Shown: one piece after another, positions 39,889-47,781 of the stretch
Layout of the letters: the number at the start of each line of letters is the position of its first letter
Numbering within the stretch: position 1 is the stretch's first letter
Source of the DNA: Streptomyces sindenensis
GTDB taxonomy: Bacteria > Actinomycetota > Actinomycetes > Streptomycetales > Streptomycetaceae
DNA length: 57,141 nucleotides
Direction of reading: 5' to 3'
Assembly: GCF_014649035.1 (NCBI RefSeq)
Contig: NZ_BMSG01000041.1
Coordinates: 1-57,141, forward strand
Translations under genes and position numbers: made by a program
The notes under the pieces: model-generated
What the model was told of the DNA's origin: nothing
What the model saw: only the letters and a program-made list of their open reading frames with translations
Database searches by the model: none

Positions 39889-40773
39889 TCATGGCCTCCG
39901 GGCGACGATCTCGCGGGCCAGGGAGGCCAGTTGAGGGAGGGCCGGGTGGCCCGGCGCGTCACGGCGGGCGAGCAGGACCGGGACGCCCGGAGCGTCGTCG
40001 AGCGGGACGTAGGCGACCCCCGCGTGCGGATGCAGCTCCGCGGTCGACGTCGTGGACACCCCGCTGCCGCGGCCGGCGGCGATGGCGGTGAGCCAGTCGT
40101 CGGTGTTGCCGACGGTGAGCGTGGCGGCCGGGCGGGCGTGCGGCGGCCAGAGGTCCACGGTGGTGGTGCCGGAGACGGTGTTCAGGACGACGGGGCCGTC
40201 CGCGAGGTCGGCGAGTACGAGCGAGGGGCGCGCCGCGAGCGGCCCGTCCGCCGTCACCGCCGCCACCCGCACCTCGGTGAACAGCACTTCGGTGACCAGC
40301 CCCGGCGCGTCCACCGGCCCGCGCAGCAGCGCCGCGTCGACCTCGCCCCGGGCCAGTCCGGCGGTGCGGTCGTCGATCCGGAGCAGTTCCAGCGGGGTGC
40401 CCGGGAACCGCTCCTGCCAGGTCCGCAGCAGCGGTGTGGTGTGCGGCCCGAACGCGGACCAGGCGTGCCCGAGCCGCAGCGGCCAGGTGCGCAACCGTCC
40501 CGAGTCGAGCGCCTCGTCGAAGGCGGCGACCGCGGCGGCGGCCTTGTCGCGGAAGGCGAGGCCGTCGGGGGTGAGGGCGAGGTGATGGGTGGAGCGGTCG
40601 ACGAGCCGGACTCCGAGGTGCCGCTCCAGTGCGGCGAGGGTGCGGGACACGGCGGGCTGGGTCAGCCGGAGGCGGGCGGCGGCGCGCGTGATGTTGAGCT
40701 CGTCGGCGACCGCCAGGAAGGCCCGCAGATGCCGGAGTTCCACGGGGCGGCCGGGGGAGGGTTCCTCGTTCAT
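39889..40773 (-). CDS. LysR-family transcriptional regulator
   Basis: A 294-residue LysR protein. The N-terminal helix-turn-helix is 'LRAFLAVADELNITRAAARLRLTQPAVSRTLAALERHLGVRLVDRS' in region 13-60 and the substrate-binding domain follows ('LRLGHAWSAFGPH'). The ATG at 40773 is used; a longer frame running to 40962 translates the TGCA repeat array into an implausible Cys/His/Ala string and is rejected. It is divergent from the EamA exporter gene, which it probably controls, with the repeat array between them. Confidence 0.93.
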   Translation of the reverse strand: MNEEPSPGRPVELRHLRAFLAVADELNITRAAARLRLTQPAVSRTLAALERHLGVRLVDRSTHHLALTPDGLAFRDKAAAAVAAFDEALDSGRLRTWPLRLGHAWSAFGPHTTPLLRTWQERFPGTPLELLRIDDRTAGLARGEVDAALLRGPVDAPGLVTEVLFTEVRVAAVTADGPLAARPSLVLADLADGPVVLNTVSGTTTVDLWPPHARPAATLTVGNTDDWLTAIAAGRGSGVSTTSTAELHPHAGVAYVPLDDAPGVPVLLARRDAPGHPALPQLASLAREIVARRP

Positions 40774-40999
40774 GCGCGGGAAGCATAACGAGAGCGTGAT
40801 GGGCATTTCACGGAACGCGCGGGCGTCTTTACCGTGAAGGGAAACCCATGGCGGACGGAGTTCCGCATCCTGTACCGTCCAGTCCATTGCAGTGCACTGC
40901 AATGCACTGCAATGCACTGCAATGCAATGCACAGCACAGCAATGCACTGCACTGCACTGCACCTAATCGTCACCTACTCGCTCAGTCCGGAAGGCCCCC
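40774..40999. other. Divergent promoter region between the LysR and EamA genes
   Basis: A 226-bp gap of lower GC than its surroundings. It is dominated by the TGCA repeat array at 40886-40962, which should hold the LysR binding sites and the rightward promoter. A GGAAGG ribosome site lies at the right end, before GTG 41000. Confidence 0.55.
40886..40962. repeat. Tandem 10-bp TGCA array between lysR and the EamA gene
   Basis: About seven units of TGCAATGCAC, with TGCAGTGCAC, TGCACAGCAC and TGCACTGCAC variants, follow one another with no spacers. The first part, TGCAGTGCACTGCA (40888-40901), is a perfect palindrome. The period of about 10 bp puts each TGCA on the same face of the helix. GC is about 50%, far below the surroundings. 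The most likely use is LysR binding. Confidence 0.9.
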
Positions 41000-41956
41000 G
41001 TGAACGATCAGCGCAGCGCCGCCGAACCGGCCGCCGCAGCCGTCGCCGTACCCGAAGCGGTGACGGCACTCGAAGGCACCGGACGGTCCTGGGCCGACCG
41101 CCGGGCGGCGCTGGCGCCGATCGCCCTGGTGGTCGCCGGTGGCCTGTCCGTCCAGTTCGGCTCGGCCGTCGCGGCGCTGCTGATGCCGAAGGCGGGCGCG
41201 CTGGGCGTCGTCACCCTGCGGCTGGCCGCCGCCGCGCTGATCCTGCTGGTGGTCTGCCGCCCGAAGCTGCGCGGCCACTCGCGTGCCGACTGGGGCACGG
41301 TGCTGGCCTTCGGCCTCGCGATGGGCGGCATGAACACGCTCTTCTACCTGGCGCTGGACCGGATTCCGCTCGGTATCGCCGTCACCCTGGAGGTGCTGGG
41401 CCCCCTCGCCCTCTCGGTCTTCGCCTCCCGCCGCCTGATCAACGTCCTGTGGGCCGGGCTCGCCCTCGTCGGCGTGGTCCTGCTGGGCGGCGGCGGCTTC
41501 GACCGCCTCGACCCGCTCGGCGCGGCCTTCGCCCTGGGGGCCGGGGCGATGTGGGCGGCGTACATCGTGTTCAGCGCCCGCACCGGCCGCCGTTTCCCGC
41601 AGGCGGACGGGCTCGCGCTGGCCATGGTGGTCGCGGCGGTCCTCTCGCTGCCGCTCGGCATCATCGAGTCCGGGGCGAAGCTCACGGTCCCGTCCACGGT
41701 GGCGCTCGGCGCGGCGGTGGCGGTCCTCAGCTCGGTCCTTCCGTACACCCTGGAGCTGATGGCCCTGCGCCGGCTGCCCGCGCCCACGTTCGCCGTGATG
41801 ATGAGCCTGGAGCCGGCCATCGCCGCCGGTGCGGGCTTCCTGATCCTGGACCAGGCCCTCTCCACGACGGACGCCCTCGCCATCGCCCTGGTCATCGGGG
41901 CGAGCATCGGCGCGGTGCGCAGCCGGTCGGGGTCGGCGCCACGGCGCGAGGCGTGA
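41000..41956 (+). CDS. EamA/DMT-family exporter (RhtA-like)
   Basis: A 318-residue protein with about ten membrane helices in two EamA repeats: 'IALVVAGGLSVQFGSAVAALLM' and 'LRLAAAALILLVVCRPKL' in the first, and 'LGAAFALGAGAMWAAYIVFSAR' and 'LLPAPTFAVMMSLEPAIAAGAGFLILD'-type sequence in the second (actual text 'RLPAPTFAVMMSLEPAI'). It resembles threonine/homoserine exporters of the RhtA branch. GGAAGG precedes GTG 41000. It is divergent from a LysR gene, the usual control arrangement for such exporters. Confidence 0.9.
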   Translation: MNDQRSAAEPAAAAVAVPEAVTALEGTGRSWADRRAALAPIALVVAGGLSVQFGSAVAALLMPKAGALGVVTLRLAAAALILLVVCRPKLRGHSRADWGTVLAFGLAMGGMNTLFYLALDRIPLGIAVTLEVLGPLALSVFASRRLINVLWAGLALVGVVLLGGGGFDRLDPLGAAFALGAGAMWAAYIVFSARTGRRFPQADGLALAMVVAAVLSLPLGIIESGAKLTVPSTVALGAAVAVLSSVLPYTLELMALRRLPAPTFAVMMSLEPAIAAGAGFLILDQALSTTDALAIALVIGASIGAVRSRSGSAPRREA

Positions 41957-41984
41957 GGCGCGGTCGCCGGGGGCGGGAGAGGCC

Positions 41985-42419
41985 TCAGCAGTCGGCGGGC
42001 AGGATCCGGAAGGAGTCCAGCCCGGGAGTCAGCGGTGACATCGCGCGGAAGTCGCGCTGGTCGAGGGTGAAGATGCGATCTGTCCGGTAGCGGTCGGCCA
42101 GGACCACTCCGACGGCGTCGGCCAGGTCGAGCCCCAGGCCTTCGTGCTTCCGCCGGACCTCATGAGCGCTGTGCAAATCCGTGAGCTTGAGCTCGGCGAG
42201 GCGGTACTGCCCGTCGTCCATGCGGGAGTTCAGCGCCTCCATCACCTGCAGCGCCGCCGGGAACCCCAGGTCGCGGTGGACCAGGTGATCCAGTTCGGTG
42301 ACGACGAGAGGGGAGATCGCCAGCCGCTCGTGCTCCAGGATTCTGGCCGCCGCGGCGTGCTCGGTCTGGGCGGCGTCGAAAGCGGCGTAGAGGGCCGAGG
42401 TGTCGGCGACGATGATCAA
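41985..42419 (-). CDS. vapC: VapC-type PIN-domain ribonuclease toxin
   Basis: A 144-residue PIN-domain protein. The acidic residues are in 'IIVADTSALYAAFD' (Asp6), 'VVTELDHLV' (Glu), 'GLGLDLADAVGVVLADRY' (Asp pair) and 'IFTLDQRDF'. It starts at TTG 42419, overlapping the vapB stop (TTGA), so it is coupled to antitoxin translation. It should cleave a specific tRNA or rRNA when free of VapB. Confidence 0.93.
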   Translation of the reverse strand: MIIVADTSALYAAFDAAQTEHAAAARILEHERLAISPLVVTELDHLVHRDLGFPAALQVMEALNSRMDDGQYRLAELKLTDLHSAHEVRRKHEGLGLDLADAVGVVLADRYRTDRIFTLDQRDFRAMSPLTPGLDSFRILPADC

Positions 42420-42658
42420 CGGCGTGCGGCCCGTTCCTTGATGTGCGCGTAGACGGCGTCGTCCATCTCTTCGGGTGTGCGGGAGAGTCCGCTGTCGAAA
42501 ACAGGCAGCTCACGGCTTCGCTTCGGTCGCTCCGCGCTGTCCAGCAGCATGGCAATGCCACGCCGGATGAGCTCGGCCTTGCTGACGCCGGTCGCGGACG
42601 ACTCGGCGTCCAGTCGTACTTCCAATTCGTCCGGAAGATACACGGTCGTCTTTATCAT
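42416..42658 (-). CDS. vapB: VapB-type ribbon-helix-helix antitoxin
   Basis: An 80-residue antitoxin. The ribbon-helix-helix DNA-binding part is 'MIKTTVYLPDELEVRLD...GVSKAELIRRGIAMLLD', followed by a toxin-binding tail ('LPVFDSGLSRTPEEMDDAVYAHIKERAA'). I give ATG 42658; a TTG three codons earlier (42667) has GGGTGG 6 bases upstream and may be the real start. A 36-bp palindrome directly abuts that TTG and must be the autorepression operator. Confidence 0.92.
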   Translation of the reverse strand: MIKTTVYLPDELEVRLDAESSATGVSKAELIRRGIAMLLDSAERPKRSRELPVFDSGLSRTPEEMDDAVYAHIKERAARR

Positions 42659-42667
42659 GCTGTCCAA

Positions 42668-42703
42668 TTTACCACCCTGCCCTACGTAGGGCAGGGTGGT
42701 AAA
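42668..42703. promoter_or_regulatory. 36-bp perfect palindrome directly upstream of vapB
   Basis: Arms of 18 bp (42668-42685 and 42686-42703) are exact reverse complements around TAC/GTA. It lies between the NUDIX stop (42726) and the vapB start. It fits a VapBC operator, and as RNA it would form a very stable hairpin that includes the GGGTGG Shine-Dalgarno-like run. Confidence 0.85.
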
Positions 42704-42725
42704 CCACGGGCCGGACGCGCACCCC

Positions 42726-43442
42726 TCACCACCCGCACGGCGGCCCCAGCTCCGTGATGGAGTCGGCCAGTTCCGCCGGGCGCTCGGGCCACCCCGTCCG
42801 GTACCAGTGGTCGATGCGCCAGGACAGCCGCCGGGGCCACAGCGGGGTGGCGGGCAGGCGCTCCACCGGTACCCAGACCGGGGCGCCGCCGTAGTTGTCC
42901 AGCGTCTCGGGCGGGCCGACCTCGCCGGTCGCGGACACGAGGAAGTAGTGCTCGTGCCGGCCGTCCTTCCAGACCCGGGCGAGCTCGGGCCCGACGGTCC
43001 CGGCCAGGCCGGTCTCCTCCCCCAGCTCCCGCAGAACGGCCGCTTCCAGCGTCTCGCCCGCCTCGACCCCGCCGCCCGGAATCTCGTAGTTCGACCCGCC
43101 GTCCGCCTCGGTGAACCGGATCAGCAGCACGGCCCCGTCGCGGATGACGACCGCCCCGGCCCGCACCCGTACCGGCGGGACCGCCGCAGGATCGGCCAGG
43201 GCCACCGGACCCCGCGGCGCCGCGCCCCGCGCCCAGGCGCGCAGCACCGTCTCCGCCGTCCCGGCGGGCCGGATGCGGGCGTGCAGGGCCTCCGCCAGGG
43301 ACAGGGCGACGCGTGGTGCGGCAGCAGCCCCGGGGCGCCCACCGGGAAAGGCGTGGTACGCGCCCTCCGCGTCGTGGTGGAGCTCCAGGATCAGCTTGCC
43401 GGCCTCGAACAGGACGGTCACCGGGCGGGTTTCGGCAGTCAT
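42726..43442 (-). CDS. NUDIX hydrolase
   Basis: A 238-residue protein. The C-terminal half has the NUDIX box GX5EX7REUXEEXGU as 'GGGVEAGETLEAAVLRELGEETGL' positions about 130-152. The first about 95 residues are a domain of unknown function with 'LLFEAGKLILELHHDAEGAYHAF'-like sequence (text 'VLFEAGKLILELHHDA'). It may clean up nucleotide derivatives. It stands upstream of vapBC on the same strand, separated by the palindrome. Confidence 0.93.
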   Translation of the reverse strand: MTAETRPVTVLFEAGKLILELHHDAEGAYHAFPGGRPGAAAAPRVALSLAEALHARIRPAGTAETVLRAWARGAAPRGPVALADPAAVPPVRVRAGAVVIRDGAVLLIRFTEADGGSNYEIPGGGVEAGETLEAAVLRELGEETGLAGTVGPELARVWKDGRHEHYFLVSATGEVGPPETLDNYGGAPVWVPVERLPATPLWPRRLSWRIDHWYRTGWPERPAELADSITELGPPCGW

Positions 43443-43512
43443 CGACGGAGGCTAACGCGCCCCGGGGGCGGGCCGCGCCCGGAACGGGAATCCGGGCGGG
43501 CAGAAAATCATG

Positions 43513-43524
43513 CAAGCGTGCTTG
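43513..43524. promoter_or_regulatory. Inverted repeat CAAGC-GT-GCTTG, candidate operator of the catabolic cluster
   Basis: A 5-bp-arm palindrome about 60 bp upstream of the first gene of the atu/liu-like cluster (43586). The TetR regulator at the end of that cluster is the natural candidate ligand. Confidence 0.55.
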
Positions 43525-43585
43525 ATTGTTTCCCGGTGCGCTGCCATGCTCCTCGGCACCACACCCGGTCCCGAGGGGAGCGCAC

Positions 43586-44410
43586 GTGTCCGCTGTCGTA
43601 GCCGTGATCGACGATCTGCGCGAAGAGAGCGACGAACTCGACGCACTGGTGGGGGAGTTGGACATCGCGGGCTGGCGCGGACCGACGCCCGCCGCGCGGT
43701 GGACCGTCGCCCACCAGATCGCCCACCTCAGCTGGACCGACGAGGTCGCGCTGCTGGCGGCCACCGAGCCGGACCGGTTCGGCGACGAGGTGGCCAAGGC
43801 CCTGGCCGCCCCCGACTCCTTCGTCGACGAGGCGGCCGACGCCCTGGTCGCCTCCCACGCCCCAAACGCCCTGCTCGCCCGCTGGCGGGAGGGCCGGGCC
43901 CGGCTCGACAAGGTCCTTCGCGACGCCCCGGACGGCACCCGGATCCCCTGGTACGGGCCGCCGATGAGCGTCGCGTCCATGGCGACCGCCCGGCTCATGG
44001 AGACCTGGGCCCACGGCCAGGACATCGCCGACGCCCTGGGCGTCACCCGGGCCCCGACCGCCCGGCTGCGCCATGTGGCGCGGATCGGCGTCCGGGCCCG
44101 GAACTACGCCTACGCGGTACGCGGCATCACCGCGCCCGACGGGGAGTTCCGCGTCGAACTCCACGCGGCGGACGGCGAGATGATCGCGTACGGGCCACAG
44201 GACGCCGACCAGCGCGTCACCGGGCCGCTCCTCGACTTCTGCCTCCTGGTCACCCAGCGCGCCCACCGCGACGACCTCGCGGTCACCGCTGAGGGGCGCG
44301 ACGCCGACCAGTGGCTCTCCATCGCCCAGGCCTTCGCAGGGCCGCCGGGGCCGGGCCGGCTGCCGCGCGCGGAACAACCGGACCGCGCGGAGCCGGACGG
44401 ACGCCGATGA
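43586..44410 (+). CDS. TIGR03084-family metal-binding protein (mycothiol-dependent isomerase fold)
   Basis: A 274-residue DinB-like four-helix protein. Candidate metal-ligand histidines are in 'WTVAHQIAHLSWTDE' and 'METWAHGQDIADALG'. The C-terminal domain has the TIGR03084 feature 'RIGVRARNYAYAVRG'. GGGGAG precedes GTG 43586. The next gene overlaps by 4 bp. In actinobacteria this family regularly opens clusters with AtuA and acyl-CoA carboxylase genes. The chemistry is unknown. Confidence 0.9.
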   Translation: MSAVVAVIDDLREESDELDALVGELDIAGWRGPTPAARWTVAHQIAHLSWTDEVALLAATEPDRFGDEVAKALAAPDSFVDEAADALVASHAPNALLARWREGRARLDKVLRDAPDGTRIPWYGPPMSVASMATARLMETWAHGQDIADALGVTRAPTARLRHVARIGVRARNYAYAVRGITAPDGEFRVELHAADGEMIAYGPQDADQRVTGPLLDFCLLVTQRAHRDDLAVTAEGRDADQWLSIAQAFAGPPGPGRLPRAEQPDRAEPDGRR

Positions 44411-46179
44411 GCGCCCACGCCGGGCCCGCACCCGAGGCCGCCCCCGCTCCCGCCCTCGCCCCCGTCCTCCGCATCGGCAACGCCTCCGGCTTCTACGGCG
44501 ACCGCTTCGACGCCCTGCGCGACATGCTCACCGGCGGCCCCCTCGACGTCCTCACCGGCGACTACCTCGCCGAGCTGACCATGCTCATCCTCGGCCGCAG
44601 CCGCCTCAAGGACCCGCGGAAGGGCTACGCCACCACCTTCCTGCGCCAGTTGGAGGAGGGGCTCGGCCTCGCCCACGAGCGCGGGGTGAAGATCGTCGCC
44701 AACGCGGGCGGCCTCAACCCTGCCGGACTCGCTGACGCGGTACGGCAGTTGGGGGACAAGGTCGGCGTGCCCGTCACCGTGGCGCACGTCGAGGGCGACA
44801 GCCTGCCCGTCCCGGACGGGTTCCTCACCGCCAACGCCTACCTCGGCGGCTCCGGGATCGCCGCCTGTCTGCGGGCCGGGGCCGATGTCGTCGTGACCGG
44901 CCGGGTCACCGACGCGGCCCTGGTCACCGGGCCGGCCGCCGCCCACTTCGGCTGGGGCCCGGACGACCTGGACGCGCTCGCGGGGGCCGTGGTCGCCGGG
45001 CACGTCCTGGAGTGCGGTACACAGGCGACCGGCGGCAACCACGCCTTCTTCGGCGAGTACGACCCCGCCCGGCTCCGCCGCCCCGGCTTCCCGCTCGCCG
45101 AGATCCACGCCGACGGCTCGTCCGTCATCACCAAGCACGACGGTACGGGCGGGGTCGTCGACCTCTCCACCGTCACCGCCCAACTCCTCTACGAGACCGG
45201 CGGAGCCCGGTACGCGGGCCCCGACGTCACCGCCCGCCTCGACACCGTACGGCTCACCTCCGACGGCCCCGACCGGGTCCGCATCGACGGCGTACGCGGC
45301 GAGGCCCCGCCGCCCACCCTCAAGGCCGGGCTGACCCGGCTCGGCGGCTGGCGCAACGAGGTCGTCTTCGTCCTGACCGGACTCGACATCGAGGCCAAGG
45401 CGGCGCTGGTGCGGGACCAGTTCGCCGACGCCCTGGAGCGGGGCGGCACCCGCCCGCCCGCCGAGGTGCGCTGGGAGCTGTCCCGTACCGACCACGCCGA
45501 CGCCGACACCGAGGAGCGGGCCAGCGCCCTGCTCCGGCTCGTCGTCCGCGACCAGGACGCCGAAGCGGTCGGCCGCACCGTCTCCGGGGCCGCCATCGAG
45601 CTGGCCCTCGGCAGCTACCCCGGCTTCCACGTCACCGCCCCGCCCGGAAAGGGCGCGCCCTACGGAGTGTTCGAGGCCAGGCCGGTACCGGCGGCGGAGG
45701 CCGAGCACCTCGCCGTGCTGCCGGACGGCAACCGGCTGGTCATCAAACCATCTGGAATCACGCAAGAGTTGGCCGAAGTCGAGCCACCGCCGCTGCCCGA
45801 CCCGTACCCCTCCACCGCCACCCGGCGCGTCCCCCTCGGCCTGATCGCGGGCGCGCGCAGCGGTGACAAGGGCGGTGACGCCAACGTGGGCGTCTGGGTG
45901 CGCGACGACGCTGCCTGGCGGTGGCTGGCACATGAACTGAGCGTCGAGCGGTTCAAGGAACTTCTGCCGGAGACCGCCGGCTTGACCGTCGTCCGCCACG
46001 TCCTGCCCAACCTCCGCGCCCTGAACTTCACCGTCCACGGCCTCTTGGGCGAAGGCGTCGCCGCCCAGGCCCGGTTCGACCCGCAGGCGAAGGCGCTGGG
46101 GGAGTGGCTGCGATCGCGCCGGCTGCCCGTCCCGGTCGGGCTGCTCGAAGGCATCGAAGACCCGGAGGTGACCGCATGA
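44407..46179 (+). CDS. atuA: Acyclic terpene utilization protein AtuA (DUF1446)
   Basis: A 590-residue AtuA-family protein. The conserved opening is 'VLRIGNASGFYGDRFDA', with 'LTGDYLAELTMLILGRSR', 'IVANAGGLNP', 'VVVTGRVTDAALV' and 'ARSGDKGGDANVGVWVR' further on. AtuA is needed for acyclic terpene (citronellol/geraniol) catabolism in Pseudomonas, but its biochemical role is unknown. ATGA overlaps on both sides couple it to its neighbours. Confidence 0.92.
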   Translation: MSAHAGPAPEAAPAPALAPVLRIGNASGFYGDRFDALRDMLTGGPLDVLTGDYLAELTMLILGRSRLKDPRKGYATTFLRQLEEGLGLAHERGVKIVANAGGLNPAGLADAVRQLGDKVGVPVTVAHVEGDSLPVPDGFLTANAYLGGSGIAACLRAGADVVVTGRVTDAALVTGPAAAHFGWGPDDLDALAGAVVAGHVLECGTQATGGNHAFFGEYDPARLRRPGFPLAEIHADGSSVITKHDGTGGVVDLSTVTAQLLYETGGARYAGPDVTARLDTVRLTSDGPDRVRIDGVRGEAPPPTLKAGLTRLGGWRNEVVFVLTGLDIEAKAALVRDQFADALERGGTRPPAEVRWELSRTDHADADTEERASALLRLVVRDQDAEAVGRTVSGAAIELALGSYPGFHVTAPPGKGAPYGVFEARPVPAAEAEHLAVLPDGNRLVIKPSGITQELAEVEPPPLPDPYPSTATRRVPLGLIAGARSGDKGGDANVGVWVRDDAAWRWLAHELSVERFKELLPETAGLTVVRHVLPNLRALNFTVHGLLGEGVAAQARFDPQAKALGEWLRSRRLPVPVGLLEGIEDPEVTA

Positions 46180-47774
46180 CCGTCCTGCCCACCGCGCTCG
46201 ACACCAACAGCCCCGAGTACGCGTCGAATCGGGCCGCCATGGCGGAGAAGCTCGCCGAGCTGGAGACCGAGCACGCCAAGGCGCTGGCGGGCGGCGGCGA
46301 GAAGTACGTGGCCCGCCACCGGGGGCGCGGCAAGCTCCCGGCCCGGGAGCGGATCGAGCTGCTCGTCGATCCCGACACCCCGTTCCTGGAGCTGTCGCCG
46401 CTGGCCGCCTGGGGCAGCGATTACGCGGTCGGGGCCTCGCTCGTCACCGGGATCGGGGTGATCGAGGGCGTCGAGTGCCTGATCACCGCCAACGACCCGA
46501 CCGTGCGCGGCGGGGCGTCGAACCCGTGGACGCTGAAGAAGGCCCTGCGCGCCAACGAAATCGCCTTCGCCAACCGCCTGCCCTGCGTCAGCCTGGTGGA
46601 GTCGGGCGGGGCCGACCTGCCCTCCCAGAAGGAGATCTTCATCCCCGGCGGGGCGCTCTTCCGGGACATCACCCGGCTCTCGGCCGCCCAAATCCCCACC
46701 GTGGCCGTCGTGTTCGGCAACTCCACCGCCGGAGGCGCGTACGTCCCCGGCATGTCCGACCACACCGTGATGATCAAGGAGCAGTCCAAGGTCTTCCTCG
46801 GCGGACCGCCCCTGGTGAAGATGGCCACCGGCGAGGAGAGCGACGACGAGTCCCTCGGCGGGGCCGAGATGCACGCCCGTACGTCGGGGCTCGCCGACCA
46901 TTTCGCCGTGGACGAGCACGACGCGATCCGGCAGGCCCGCCGGATCGTCGCCCGGCTCAACTGGCGCAAGGCTCACCCCGACCCGGGCCCCGCCGAGCCG
47001 CCGAAGTACGACGAGGACGAGCTGCTCGGGATCGTGCCGGACGACCTGAAGGCCCCGTTCGACCCGCGCGAGGTCATCGCCCGGCTGGTCGACGGCTCGG
47101 ACTTCGACGCGTTCAAGCCGCTGTACGGGACGAGCCTGGTCACGGGGTGGGCGCGGCTGCACGGCTACCCGGTCGGGATCCTCGCCAACGCCCAGGGGGT
47201 GCTGTTCAGCGAGGAGTCGCAGAAGGCCGCCCAGTTCATCCAGCTCGCCAACCAGCGGGACATCCCGCTCCTCTTCCTCCACAACACCACCGGCTACATG
47301 GTCGGCAAGGAGTACGAGCAGGGCGGCATCATCAAGCACGGCGCGATGATGATCAACGCGGTCGCCAACTCCAGGGTCCCGCACCTGTCGGTCCTGATGG
47401 GCGCGTCCTACGGGGCCGGGCACTACGGGATGTGCGGCCGGGCCTACGACCCGCGCTTCCTCTTCGCCTGGCCCAGCAGCAAGTCCGCCGTGATGGGCCC
47501 GCAGCAGTTGGCCGGGGTCCTCTCCATCGTGGCCCGCGCCTCGGCCGCCGCGAAGGGGCAGCCGTACGACGACGAGGCGGACGCCGGACTGCGCGCGATG
47601 GTGGAGCAGCAGATCGAGGCGGAGTCGCTGCCGGTGTTCCTGTCCGGGCGGCTGTACGACGACGGGGTCATCGACCCGCGCGACACCCGGACCGTCCTCG
47701 GGATGTGCCTGTCCGCGATCCACACCGCACCGGTCGAGGGCGCCCGTGGCGGCTTCGGCGTCTTCCGGATGTGA
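46176..47774 (+). CDS. Acyl-CoA carboxylase carboxyltransferase (beta) subunit
   Basis: A 532-residue carboxyltransferase of the methylcrotonyl/geranyl-CoA carboxylase type. The N domain has 'GRGKLPARERIELLVDPD', 'IITANDPTVRGGA'-like sequence (text 'LITANDPTVRGG') and 'VFGNSTAGGAYVPGMSDH'. The C domain has 'GILANAQGVLFSEESQKAAQFIQ', 'LLFLHNTTGYMVGKEYEQGG' and 'SYGAGHYGMCGRAYDPRFLFAWPSS' across about 330-460, the acyl-CoA-binding region. It pairs with the next gene. The substrate is an alpha,beta-unsaturated branched acyl-CoA by homology. Confidence 0.95.
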   Translation: MTVLPTALDTNSPEYASNRAAMAEKLAELETEHAKALAGGGEKYVARHRGRGKLPARERIELLVDPDTPFLELSPLAAWGSDYAVGASLVTGIGVIEGVECLITANDPTVRGGASNPWTLKKALRANEIAFANRLPCVSLVESGGADLPSQKEIFIPGGALFRDITRLSAAQIPTVAVVFGNSTAGGAYVPGMSDHTVMIKEQSKVFLGGPPLVKMATGEESDDESLGGAEMHARTSGLADHFAVDEHDAIRQARRIVARLNWRKAHPDPGPAEPPKYDEDELLGIVPDDLKAPFDPREVIARLVDGSDFDAFKPLYGTSLVTGWARLHGYPVGILANAQGVLFSEESQKAAQFIQLANQRDIPLLFLHNTTGYMVGKEYEQGGIIKHGAMMINAVANSRVPHLSVLMGASYGAGHYGMCGRAYDPRFLFAWPSSKSAVMGPQQLAGVLSIVARASAAAKGQPYDDEADAGLRAMVEQQIEAESLPVFLSGRLYDDGVIDPRDTRTVLGMCLSAIHTAPVEGARGGFGVFRM

Positions 47775-47781
47775 GGCCCAG

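Noticed and set aside
40774..40962. Cys/His/Ala-rich N-terminal extension of the LysR protein
   Set aside because: It is only the translation of the 10-bp TGCA array; LysR proteins start just before their helix-turn-helix, at ATG 40773.
40886..40962. CRISPR array
   Set aside because: Units are 10 bp with no spacers and there are no cas genes nearby.
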